Position numbers and translations under genes: made by a program
Assembly (NCBI GenBank): GCA_016190245.1
Contig: JACPQY010000012.1
Span: forward strand, 1 to 31,437
Length of the DNA stretch: 31,437 nt
Direction: 5' to 3'
Source of the DNA: Nitrospirota bacterium
Lineage (GTDB): Bacteria; JACPQY01
Part shown: piece after piece, positions 16,212-22,920 of the stretch
Layout of the letters: each line of letters begins with the position of its first letter
Numbering within the stretch: the first letter of the stretch is position 1
The notes under the pieces: generated by a model
Seen by the model: the letters and a program-made list of their open reading frames with translations, nothing else
Databases searched by the model: none
Told to the model about the DNA's origin: nothing

Positions 16212-17633
16212 CTACTTATCGAACATGTGGACCGTACCGTCCTTTCCATCCAAGTAGTAGACTTTCTTCGCGTCAGTCCACAGCAGGATGGGCCGCGCCG
16301 AGGGAATAGAAGCAATCAGCTTTGCATTATTCTTACCGTCAGTTTTCGCAAGAACATAACCGGCAACCCAGTACGATTCCCCGTCAAATGCCAGCTTCAC
16401 AATACCTACTCCAACTGCCCCGTCAGGTACGGAGGATACTGCCGGGCCCTTGCCCGTCGCCGCGACACTCTTCTCCAATGTTACGGGAGCGGGGGCATAG
16501 GACTTCCCCACCTCTTGTGGGGCCCCGCCGTCTGATGACACCTTCATTATTGAATAGTCGCCAGAGGCGAAATAGGCTGAACCCGACCGAGCCGCAAGTC
16601 CATCGCATGCGTTGGTAGCTATTCCCGTCGCAATGGTTGTCGCCGTCCCGGCCGAAGAGGTAAATGCGAATGCAAATATTTCCCCCGTTGATTCCGAGGA
16701 GCCCGGCGACGGATCCACACAACCGAATACCGAGGAACCACCCGCAACTGTCCTGTCCAGGTCTCTGGGGAGATCCGCCACAGCTTGGATCGTTCCGTCA
16801 TCCGTACTCGCTTTTGCGAGTACTCTCTTGGTGGTGCCAGTGCGGTCGTCAGTGTCCATCTCGAAATACAGCTTGCCCTCCGAAGCTGATAGCGTTTTGT
16901 ACCCGAACTTGAATGTGCCTCCCGAGGAAATCAACACCTGAACGTCCCCCCCGGCAATTGGAACTCTGAAAAGGCTCGTTGTGCTGCCGTCAACGGGCTC
17001 GACCCAGTATACGTTCTTACCGTCTGTCGCGATTCCGTGAATCTGCTTACGGCCTGTAACAAGGTTCGAAACTGCGCCGCCTCCGAGCGGTACCTTTCTG
17101 ATTGTGCCCGAAGGCTGGCTTCCGCCATCAACCGCATAGACATTGAGGCCATCCGTAGTTGCCATGGATGTCTCAATTTGGGCCGACACCGTCGGGGAGG
17201 AAACGGTGCTGAATTTTGCTGAGGAGCCTCCCGCAGCATTTCCGTTCGGCAAGCGCCCGAAGATTGACGCCGTAATACTGCTGTCAAAAGGAAGTGTCGA
17301 CGTAACCCTTACCTTGATCAGCTTCGGATTCGACTTGTCCACTGTCGCCCCGTAGCCCAAAGCACCGCCTGGCGACAGATACACCTCCGTCCCCTCTTTC
17401 CTTCCATCGCCTCTTGGATATTTTGCGTCCAGTTCTGCTGGCAGGAAGAGCGCCCCCTCAACTGACTGATCAAAAGTTACCATGATAGTGGCATCGGTTG
17501 GCACGTTCACCGCGCCATTGGCGGGTTCTGTGCTAACGATTCTAGGAAACGATCCGCTGCCGTCCTCACCGCCACACGTTGAGAAGACGGCGAATAGCCC
17601 TACCACAATCGCGCGGCCCCACGTTCTTTTCAT
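16212..17633 (-). CDS. Probable lipoprotein with Ig-like domain and beta-propeller
   Basis: 473-residue exported protein. A short signal peptide ends in FSTCGG, a weak lipobox (Cys 20). Residues about 30-145 resemble a bacterial Ig-like domain (STEPANGAVNVPTDATIMVTFD is the classic SbsA-type opening). The rest is a run of repeats with strands such as NVYWVEP, KLYFEMD, SYWVAGY and KVYYLDG, as in six-bladed propellers. Such proteins are common outer-membrane lipoproteins of unknown role. The gene has a strong ribosome binding site (AGGAGG, 6-nt spacer) and a consensus promoter covered by a palindrome next to the divergent regulator gene. Its base composition and that of the upstream region are visibly lower in G+C than the flanks, which suggests transfer. 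Confidence 0.75.
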   Translation of the reverse strand: MKRTWGRAIVVGLFAVFSTCGGEDGSGSFPRIVSTEPANGAVNVPTDATIMVTFDQSVEGALFLPAELDAKYPRGDGRKEGTEVYLSPGGALGYGATVDKSNPKLIKVRVTSTLPFDSSITASIFGRLPNGNAAGGSSAKFSTVSSPTVSAQIETSMATTDGLNVYAVDGGSQPSGTIRKVPLGGGAVSNLVTGRKQIHGIATDGKNVYWVEPVDGSTTSLFRVPIAGGDVQVLISSGGTFKFGYKTLSASEGKLYFEMDTDDRTGTTKRVLAKASTDDGTIQAVADLPRDLDRTVAGGSSVFGCVDPSPGSSESTGEIFAFAFTSSAGTATTIATGIATNACDGLAARSGSAYFASGDYSIMKVSSDGGAPQEVGKSYAPAPVTLEKSVAATGKGPAVSSVPDGAVGVGIVKLAFDGESYWVAGYVLAKTDGKNNAKLIASIPSARPILLWTDAKKVYYLDGKDGTVHMFDK

Positions 17634-17698
17634 TGGCTACCTCCTACCTGGATCGAACACCGACCGTGCGAAATCTGGCATCTGATCCCATAAGAGGC

Positions 17699-17729
17699 CC
17701 TTATATTACACTATAAGGCAATATGTCAA
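17699..17729 (-). promoter_or_regulatory. Promoter of the lipoprotein gene overlapped by a 20-bp palindrome (probable operator)
   Basis: On the minus strand a perfect -35 TTGACA (17729-17724) and a -10 TATAAG (17705-17700) are 18 bp apart. The palindrome CCTTATA-N6-TATAAGG (17699-17718) covers the -10 and most of the spacer, so a bound dimer would block the promoter. The Cro/CI-type regulator encoded divergently at 17787 is the obvious candidate. Confidence 0.65.
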
Positions 17730-17751
17730 GAGAACCTTGGCATTTACGCTA

Positions 17752-17779
17752 TTGTGGCCTTCCCTGCTTAGGCTATTTT
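17752..17779 (+). promoter_or_regulatory. Possible promoter of the HTH regulator gene
   Basis: TTGTGG (17752-17757) and TATTTT (17774-17779) are 16 bp apart. The -10 ends 7 nt before the ATG at 17787 and no Shine-Dalgarno sequence is present, implying a leaderless mRNA. Confidence 0.4.
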
Positions 17780-17786
17780 CTGTGCT

Positions 17787-18128
17787 ATGCGAAAAGGTGG
17801 CACGTTCATACATGAAGTTGGGAAGCGGATACGGGAGATTCGGAAACAGCGGAAATTGAGCCAGGAAAGATTGGCCGAACTCGCGGGTATTCACCCCACG
17901 CACATGAATCGGATCGAGGCAGGGCGGATCAACACGACGGCCACGGTCCTACAAGGTCTTGCCAGATCTCTTGGAATTTCGGTGGCGGAATTGGTGGATG
18001 TGGGCGCTCAGGCGGACGCCATGGAAGACGAGAAGTTGCAGAGTTTCGCTCGAAGAATCCGGCAATTGAAACCTGAACGGAAGAAGATCGTTCTTGATGT
18101 CCTGGACGTACTGGTCCGGGGCGGATAG
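17787..18128 (+). CDS. Cro/CI-type helix-turn-helix regulator
   Basis: 113-residue protein with one HTH_3 domain at about residues 8-65 (VGKRIREIRKQRKLSQERLA, then GIHPTHMNRIEAGRINTTATVLQGLARSLGIS split over helices 3-5). A short helical tail follows that could dimerise. Size and layout resemble the controller proteins of restriction-modification systems and small SinR/XRE regulators, but no restriction genes are nearby. It is divergent from the lipoprotein gene, and the palindrome in the shared 153-bp gap is its likely site, so it probably represses that gene and perhaps itself. The stop lies 19 bases before the left end of the transposase element. The DNA-binding class is secure; the target is inferred. 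Confidence 0.85.
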   Translation: MRKGGTFIHEVGKRIREIRKQRKLSQERLAELAGIHPTHMNRIEAGRINTTATVLQGLARSLGISVAELVDVGAQADAMEDEKLQSFARRIRQLKPERKKIVLDVLDVLVRGG

Positions 18129-18147
18129 CCCCGGACTTTTCCACACC

Positions 18148-18190
18148 CCGCGGTTCGCGGTTCTGGGGACGTTGCCAGGTAAAGCAGGAT
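18148..18190 (+). repeat. Left end of the REP element (hairpin plus inverted repeat)
   Basis: Hairpin 18148-18160 with a 5-bp stem, linker TTCT, then the 26-base repeat at 18165-18190, which matches the complement of 19219-19244 at 25 of 26 positions. Confidence 0.8.
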
Positions 18191-18206
18191 ATGGTAGAGG
18201 GCTGGA

Positions 18207-19190
18207 ATGCCGCGTGGCCCCAGACTTGATGTACCCGGTGCGCTGCATCACGTTATGGCCCGGGGCATTGAGCGAAGGCAGGTCTTTCGGGACGATGTGG
18301 ATCGAGACGACTTCCTCAGCCGCCTTGGGAGCCTGGCCGGGGAGAAAGCGTGGGTCGTCTACGCCTGGGCGCTTTTGCCCAATCACTTTCACCTTCTGGT
18401 CCGGACGGCGCGCCAGCCGCTGCCCCGGTGCATGCGCCGACTGATGACGGGCTACGCGGGGTTCTTCAATCGGCGGCACGGTCGGTCCGGTCACGTCTTC
18501 CAGAATCGGTACAAGTCGGTGGTGGTGGAGGAGGAGTCGTATTTCTTGGAGTTGGTCAGATATCTGCACCTCAATCCGGTTCGGGCTGGCGTGGTTGGGG
18601 GTCTCGATGAACTGGATCGATACGCCTATGCCGGGCACAGCGCGTTGATAGGACACGTGGAGCGGGATTGGCAGGAAACAGAGGCGGTCTTAGAGCGGTA
18701 TGGCAGGACATTGGTGAGGGCGAGGAGGGCGTACCGGCGATTTCTGCAGGAGGGGATGGCGAGGGGTCGTCGGAGTGACTTGGTTGGCGGGGGATTGGTC
18801 CGCAGCGCGGGAGGATGGGCGGCGGTGAGAGAGTTGAGGCGCGGGCGGGAGGCCTACCTGGGGGACGAGCGAGTGCTGGGATCCAGCCGATATGTGGAGA
18901 GGCTTCTGAAGGAAATGGAGGGTCGTGAGGCCGCCAAGATGAGTCGGGGGAGGAGCGCGCCTGCGTTCGAGGAGTTGGCTGCGAAGATGGCCAAGGAGTG
19001 GGGAGTGAGCGTCGGGGCGTTGACGGGAGGAGGCCGAGCTCGCAGGGTTTCACAGGCCCGGGCTGCATTGGCGCATGCTTGGGTGGAGGAATTCGGTCGG
19101 AGCGGGGTGGAACTGGCGAGGCGAATGGGCGTCAAACCCCAGTCGGTCTACGAGGCGATCGAGAGGGCTCGCAGTCGTGCGGGGGGGTGA
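18207..19190 (+). CDS. REP-associated tyrosine transposase (TnpA_REP, Y1/HUH family) with DnaA-like C-terminal helices
   Basis: 327-residue single-strand DNA endonuclease/transposase of the RAYT group. The opening MPRGPRLDVPGALHHVMARG is typical, the metal-binding HUH motif is LLPNHFHLLV (His 60 and 62), and the likely nucleophile is Tyr 83 in TGYAGFFNRRHG, followed by GHVFQNRYKS and YLHLNPVRAG. The C-terminal part (about 240-325) is Arg/Ala-rich and ends in a helix-turn-helix resembling the DnaA C-terminal domain (ELARRMGVKPQSVYEAIERA), as in many environmental RAYTs. Start ATG 18207 has GAGGG upstream. The frame is intact and both element ends are present, so it may be active. RAYTs are generally domesticated single-copy genes that mobilise REP sequences. 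Confidence 0.93.
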   Translation: MPRGPRLDVPGALHHVMARGIERRQVFRDDVDRDDFLSRLGSLAGEKAWVVYAWALLPNHFHLLVRTARQPLPRCMRRLMTGYAGFFNRRHGRSGHVFQNRYKSVVVEEESYFLELVRYLHLNPVRAGVVGGLDELDRYAYAGHSALIGHVERDWQETEAVLERYGRTLVRARRAYRRFLQEGMARGRRSDLVGGGLVRSAGGWAAVRELRRGREAYLGDERVLGSSRYVERLLKEMEGREAAKMSRGRSAPAFEELAAKMAKEWGVSVGALTGGGRARRVSQARAALAHAWVEEFGRSGVELARRMGVKPQSVYEAIERARSRAGG

Positions 19191-19218
19191 AGGAGCGGCC
19201 GGTGGAGGGCGATTCCTA

Positions 19219-19260
19219 ATCCTGCTTTTCCTGGCAACGTCCCCTCTTCCGCTGAAGCGG
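19219..19260 (-). repeat. Right end of the REP element (inverted repeat plus hairpin)
   Basis: The 26-base repeat at 19219-19244 is inverted relative to 18165-18190 with one mismatch. After a TCTT linker comes a short hairpin, CCGCT-GA-AGCGG, at 19249-19260. Confidence 0.8.
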
Positions 19261-19261
19261 G

Positions 19262-20608
19262 TTATGGGCGGGAACGGCCCGTGCAGGGTGCAACGCGGTA
19301 GGCCCGCCAGCGGCACTCGAAGGTGAGGATGTCGTGGAAGCTCCGCGTGTCCGGCGCGTCGATTGCCGCCAACGTTTCAAACGCACCCTCGGGAGATGCC
19401 ATGAGTCGCAGGAAGAAACGCGCCAGCAGTTGTCCATCGGTGTGCGGTGAACGCCCGGATGAAATCATCTGGTGGTCAATGAGGCGGCTGGCGGGGTGGA
19501 GAAGGATCTTGAGGCCGCTTTCCCGGAGGCGGAGGGAGGCGTCGTAGTCTGACCACCAGTGGAAGTAGGTGGGATCGTAGCCGCCGATCCGCTTGAAGAC
19601 TTCGCGCCGCAGGAAGGGGAACGTGGCCCCCTCGATGGCGACGGGGACGCGAGGGAGATCCGTGGCCTCCGGCCGGCGGCCCGAGAGGGCAGGAGAATAG
19701 GCGTGCTGATTGACGACGGCACGAAAGTGGCTCGCATAGGGGATGCAGCCTCCGAGGTGCTGGAGGGTGCCGTCGGATCGGAGGAGCAGCGGCTCGACGG
19801 CGCCGGCGTATCGTTTGGTGGTGAGGGCGTCGGCCACCGGCGCGTCCCAGCCGGGCATCGCCTCGAGGTCGTCCGCGAGGATGCCGATGATCGCGCCCCG
19901 CGAACGGTTGGCAAGGAAGTTGTAGGCGCGCACGGTGGAGATCGGGCGCGCGGCGTTCGCCACGCCAAGCTCGGCGCTGCGCGGCCGGCGTTCGCTGAGC
20001 CAGGCCGGTGTGCCGTCCGTGCAAGCGTTTTCGAGCACGAGGGCCTCGAAGGGGAGTGAGGAGCAGGCCGAGAGGCTGTCGAGGAGGCGCGTGAGGCCTG
20101 GGAGGCGGTTCAGTGTTGGAACGAGGAGTGATAGCACGGGGCTCGGGCCGGAGTTCGGCGGGTGCCACGTGACGTCCGGCTCGCCGGCGTCGGGGTGCGA
20201 GTGGAGGCGTGCAAGCAACTCTTCGGGTGAGCCGTTCTCCCCGCCTGCCGCGAGGGACAGCCAAGCGTCGCATAGAAGCGCCGCATCGTCTTCCGGCCGT
20301 TTGCCCCTCACCCCGGCGACGCATTGGCCCAGTCGTACCCGGGGTTCTTCGGGCAAGAGCCCGCTCTGGCCCAGCGCCGTGAGATTCAGGAGCGAGGCGC
20401 GCGCGGATGCGGCATCATGCCCGTCCGCATCATCTCCGGTGAGAGCCCCCGCCAGGCTTTCCAGAAGATCATGCCATCGCTGGGCGACCGTCGCCGCCCG
20501 TTTGGCCTCGTTCCATGCCTCTAGGAAACGTGGGCACCCGGCGAGCCGGCCCGGATCATCAAGGTGGAGCGCCGCCAGGGCGCTCGCGTACTCGTCGAGG
20601 AGTTCCAT
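19262..20608 (-). CDS. GT-A family 2-like glycosyltransferase
   Basis: 448-residue protein. The catalytic domain starts near residue 157 with SLLVPTLNRLPGL and continues with ENACTDGT, the nucleotide-sugar/metal site ILADDLEAMPGW (Asp 246-247) and the acceptor segment FKRIGGYDPTYFHWWSDYDASLRLRESG. The N-terminal 155 residues are Ala/Leu-rich and helical, with no motif I recognise. No membrane segment is seen, so it should act at the cytoplasmic face, adding a sugar to a cell-surface polymer or a protein. AGGAGG lies only one base before the ATG at 20608, which is unusually close. The stop is next to the right end of the REP element, so the last residues may be insertion-derived. Donor and acceptor are unknown. 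Confidence 0.85.
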   Translation of the reverse strand: MELLDEYASALAALHLDDPGRLAGCPRFLEAWNEAKRAATVAQRWHDLLESLAGALTGDDADGHDAASARASLLNLTALGQSGLLPEEPRVRLGQCVAGVRGKRPEDDAALLCDAWLSLAAGGENGSPEELLARLHSHPDAGEPDVTWHPPNSGPSPVLSLLVPTLNRLPGLTRLLDSLSACSSLPFEALVLENACTDGTPAWLSERRPRSAELGVANAARPISTVRAYNFLANRSRGAIIGILADDLEAMPGWDAPVADALTTKRYAGAVEPLLLRSDGTLQHLGGCIPYASHFRAVVNQHAYSPALSGRRPEATDLPRVPVAIEGATFPFLRREVFKRIGGYDPTYFHWWSDYDASLRLRESGLKILLHPASRLIDHQMISSGRSPHTDGQLLARFFLRLMASPEGAFETLAAIDAPDTRSFHDILTFECRWRAYRVAPCTGRSRP

Positions 20609-20698
20609 GCCTCCTACTTTGGCAGGCCGAGGAGAGGGGTCAAGTCGCCGGTGACCTCCGTTTCATTCGGGTCCGGTGGTATCCTCACCTACGCCCCC

Positions 20699-21187
20699 AT
20701 GCTCGCGACGGCTTTCGTGGGACTCGGATCCAACCTTGGGGACCGGCATGCCCTTGTCCGCCGCGCGCTGGAGGAGATCGATCGGCTGCCGCTCACGCGC
20801 ATGGTTCGCGTTTCGCGTCTCTACGAAACCGAGCCCGTTGAGGCCGAGGGGGGCACGTTCCTCAACGGCGTCGCGCAGGTCCTGTGCGGTCTCTCACCGC
20901 ACGACCTGCTGGACCGTCTGCTCGGGATCGAGCGGCTCTTGGGACGGGAAAGGGACGCCGTCTCGGACTGCGAGCGAGCCACCTCCGGCGGGCCGAAGCA
21001 CGCGGCTCGCACAATGGATCTGGACTTGCTCTGGTACGCGGGGCTCATTGTGCGATCGCCGGACCTCATCCTTCCCCACCCGAGAATTCACCTGCGACGA
21101 TTCGTGCTCGAACCGCTGATCGAAATCGCCCCGGATCTGCGAGAGCCAGGGTCGGGAAGACCATACCGCGCCTACCTCTATCGATAG
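20699..21187 (+). CDS. folK: 2-amino-4-hydroxy-6-hydroxymethyldihydropteridine pyrophosphokinase
   Basis: Transfers pyrophosphate from ATP to hydroxymethyl-dihydropterin in folate synthesis. From ATG 20699 the protein has 162 residues, the normal HPPK length, with FVGLGSNLGDR, SRLYETEPV, FLNGVAQ, the Asp motif in RTMDLDLLWY and LPHPRIHLRRFVLEPLIEIAP. The longer in-frame start at 20564 is rejected because it overlaps the divergent glycosyltransferase gene and adds an unconserved leader. A TATCCT at 20680-20685 may be the -10; no Shine-Dalgarno sequence is evident. No other folate gene is nearby. Confidence 0.95.
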   Translation: MLATAFVGLGSNLGDRHALVRRALEEIDRLPLTRMVRVSRLYETEPVEAEGGTFLNGVAQVLCGLSPHDLLDRLLGIERLLGRERDAVSDCERATSGGPKHAARTMDLDLLWYAGLIVRSPDLILPHPRIHLRRFVLEPLIEIAPDLREPGSGRPYRAYLYR

Positions 21188-21198
21188 ACGATCCGCAC

Positions 21199-21234
21199 AA
21201 AAAAACGCCGCCCCCGGATGGCCCGGGGGCGGCG
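21199..21234 (-). terminator. Strong intrinsic terminator of the minus-strand RNA gene
   Basis: A perfect 12-bp GC stem (21206-21217 with 21223-21234) with a 5-base loop is followed on the minus strand by seven T (21205-21199). It faces away from folK and ends the transcript started at about 21478. Confidence 0.9.
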
Positions 21235-21478
21235 GCCTGCTGACCAGGCGAAACTAAGGGGCGGGGCCTCCTGCAGGACGGAGGGCTGAGAATCCTGAGC
21301 AGGAGGGAGGGGCAGCCCCACCCCGTGGTACTAGGGAGTGTGGATTTTTTCGATCAGGTGGCCGGAGGCGAAGGAAACGGACCGAGATAGCGCCACGCCG
21401 CACACTGGGGCGGAGCAACCGGTGGTCCGTCCTTGTACCCCCACTCTGATCCCCTTATCCCCCATCACTAACTCTTGT
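21199..21478 (-). ncRNA. Highly structured small RNA of about 280 nt, family not recognised (possibly 6S-like)
   Basis: Non-coding unit between tatC and folK with its own consensus promoter and terminator. The 5' part folds into a long interrupted hairpin: GATCAG (21451-21446) with CTGATC (21357-21352), GTGG with CCAC inside that, and AAGGACGGACC (21434-21424) with GGTCCGT-TT-CCTT (21383-21371). Outer pairs GGAT/ATCC and AGTG/CACT extend it. The 3' part forms a second hairpin: GGGGTGGGGC (21324-21315) with GCCCCGCCCC (21267-21258, one G-U), then CTCCTGC (21305-21299) with GCAGGAG (21274-21268). A rod-like RNA with internal loops recalls 6S RNA, and CUCGGUCCGU also occurs in E. coli 6S as I remember it, but 280 nt is long for 6S. 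Conserved signatures of RNase P RNA, tmRNA and the SRP GNRA domain are not seen. No start codon with a ribosome binding site opens a credible frame. Confidence 0.75.
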
Positions 21479-21483
21479 GTGCC

Positions 21484-21511
21484 ATTATAGCGGAAACTGA
21501 TTTTTTGTCAA
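21484..21511 (-). promoter_or_regulatory. Consensus sigma70-type promoter of the small RNA, with AT-rich upstream region
   Basis: Perfect TTGACA (21511-21506) and perfect TATAAT (21489-21484), 16 bp apart. The region upstream on the minus strand is very AT-rich for this genome (15 of 60 bases are G or C at 21501-21560), like an UP element. Expected start is about 21478-21476. It is the strongest promoter in the window. Confidence 0.88.
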
Positions 21512-21591
21512 GTCTAGTGAGATATCATGAAGTATTTTGTAAAATAATGCGTATTTTCAATCCCTTGCATACAACATATGGGCGCAACCTA

Positions 21592-22344
21592 CTACCTATT
21601 GTGTTTTCTTGCAAGCACCTTGCTTGCGAGAATGCCGATTTCGTAGAGCAACAGGACAGGGGCCGCAAGCACGATCATGCTCACTGCATCCGGCGGTGTG
21701 AGAATGGCGGCGATGATGAGAATGATCACGATGGCGTAGCTGCGGTTCTTGGAGAAGGTGGCAGGGTTCACGATGCCGAGGCGCGAGAGGAGGACCATCA
21801 CGAGCGGAAGCTGGAACATGAATCCGAAAATCAGCAGGAACCAGGCGATGAACGTCAGGTACTCGCCCATTCTCGGCGCAGGCATGAGGCTGGCTCCGCC
21901 GAACGAAAGGAAGAAGCGCAGAACCAGCGGGAGGGCGACGAGGTATCCAAACGCGATGCCCGCGAACAGCAGGAACAGGCACGTGCCCACGAGCCCGAGA
22001 ACGATCTTTCGCTCGCGCTGGTACAGGCCCGGAGCAACGAAGGCCCAGAACTGCCAGAACACGACGGGGCTTGCGATCAGCGCGCCGGCCGCGATGGACA
22101 TCCACATGTAGGTCTCAAAGGCCTCGCCCACGCCCGTGAAGATGATCCCGACGTTCGCCGCGGGGAGGGCCGCCCGCAGGGGTTGAGCCAGGAACTCGAA
22201 GATCTCTTTCGAAAGCGGGAACGCGATCGCCATCCCGACAAACAGGGCCACGAGGGAGATGATAAGGCGGCGACGGAGTTCGTCGAGGTGGTCGAGGAAC
22301 GACATCGTGCCTTCGCCCCCGCGCCGGAAGCCGAAAAGGGACAC
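21592..22344 (-). CDS. tatC: Sec-independent protein translocase TatC
   Basis: Core membrane receptor of the twin-arginine pathway, which exports folded and cofactor-loaded proteins. The 250-residue protein has six hydrophobic helices and the family signatures: cytoplasmic N-terminal FLDHLDELRRRL, the first periplasmic loop with GVGEAFETYMWM, and WQFWAFVAPGLYQRERK. It is the last gene of the minus-strand run, 244 bases after tatA/B. That gap holds an inverted-repeat element and no gene. No terminator is obvious before the small-RNA promoter, so its message may read into the RNA gene. Confidence 0.97.
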   Translation of the reverse strand: MSLFGFRRGGEGTMSFLDHLDELRRRLIISLVALFVGMAIAFPLSKEIFEFLAQPLRAALPAANVGIIFTGVGEAFETYMWMSIAAGALIASPVVFWQFWAFVAPGLYQRERKIVLGLVGTCLFLLFAGIAFGYLVALPLVLRFFLSFGGASLMPAPRMGEYLTFIAWFLLIFGFMFQLPLVMVLLSRLGIVNPATFSKNRSYAIVIILIIAAILTPPDAVSMIVLAAPVLLLYEIGILASKVLARKHNR

Positions 22345-22426
22345 CGTCTACTCCGCTAGAGTTGGGTCCGCACCGGTGGCGCGGGCGTGGGTGCTATTGA
22401 CGCGGGGAAGAACCATGGAGCCGTGA

Positions 22427-22509
22427 GATTGCTTCGCCGCCCGCTTCGCCTTCGGCTCGCAATGACGCCGTTTGTTGTCATTGCGAGGAGGCTTGGCGAC
22501 GAAGCCATC
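22427..22509. repeat. Inverted-repeat element between tatA/B and tatC
   Basis: Perfect 11-bp arms CTCGCAATGAC (22456-22466) and GTCATTGCGAG (22477-22487) surround a 10-base loop. Outer arms GATTGCTTCG (22427-22436) and CGAAGCCATC (22500-22509) match at 9 of 10. The CATTGCGAGGAG...GAAGC theme is a dispersed repeat I know from many bacterial genomes. It would form a strong hairpin in the tat message. Confidence 0.75.
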
Positions 22510-22588
22510 CCGGGCAGGAACGATTCCATTGCTCTCCTACACCCCGGTGAGGATGGACGCATTCACGGCACAAGGGCTCGGATCCGTT

Positions 22589-22867
22589 TCAGGTTTTTGG
22601 CGGCTCCGGGGCGGGCGGAGGCGGAGGTGAAGGGGCAGCGGATGCAGGGGCGGTGGGCACAGGCGGGGGGGGGGGAGGAAGGACGGGCTTCTTGCCCTCC
22701 GACTCGATGTTGCTCATGATCGTGGCCCGCGCATCGTCCGCCGCGTTGCGGACGTCCCGCATTACGCCGCCGACTTTCTTCAGGACCTCCGGCAGTCGCT
22801 TCGGACCGAAGATGAGCAGCACCACCACCGCGATGATCAGAAGTTCGGAGAAGCCGATGCCGAACAC
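22589..22867 (-). CDS. tatA: Tat translocase TatA/TatB-type subunit with poly-proline tail
   Basis: Single-span membrane protein that partners TatC. The 92-residue sequence starts MFGIGFSELLIIAVVVLLIFG, then the hinge PKRLPEVLKKVG and an amphipathic helix to about residue 55. FGPKRLPEV is intermediate between TatA and TatB, so the split is uncertain. Only one such gene is present here; it may serve both roles or have a partner elsewhere. The tail is almost pure Pro/Ala and contains a run of eleven C on the coding strand (22665-22675 as G), where slippage would change only the disordered end. Confidence 0.93.
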   Translation of the reverse strand: MFGIGFSELLIIAVVVLLIFGPKRLPEVLKKVGGVMRDVRNAADDARATIMSNIESEGKKPVLPPPPPPVPTAPASAAPSPPPPPAPEPPKT

Positions 22868-22920
22868 GGCAGTGCCCTACTCTTGCTGAGATGGAGGAAC
22901 GGTGGCCCGAGACCGGCGCA

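Larger units (their letters stand above)
18148..19260 (+). mobile_element. Complete REP-associated transposase element with symmetric ends
   Basis: The transposase gene is bracketed by matching ends. From outside in, each end has a short hairpin (CCGCG-GTT-CGCGG on the left, CCGCT-GA-AGCGG on the right), a 4-base linker, then a 26-bp inverted repeat beginning GGGGACGTTGCC. The right boundary is one base from the stop codon of the glycosyltransferase gene; the left lies just past the regulator gene. I see no target duplication, consistent with HUH-type single-strand transposition. Confidence 0.75.

Noticed and set aside
21352-21400. Plus-strand stretch resembling the SRP RNA core (CAGGTGGCCGGAGGCGAAGGAA)-like region
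   Set aside because: The conserved GGTCAGG and GNRA/GAAGCAGC order is not met, and the promoter and terminator place the transcript on the other strand.
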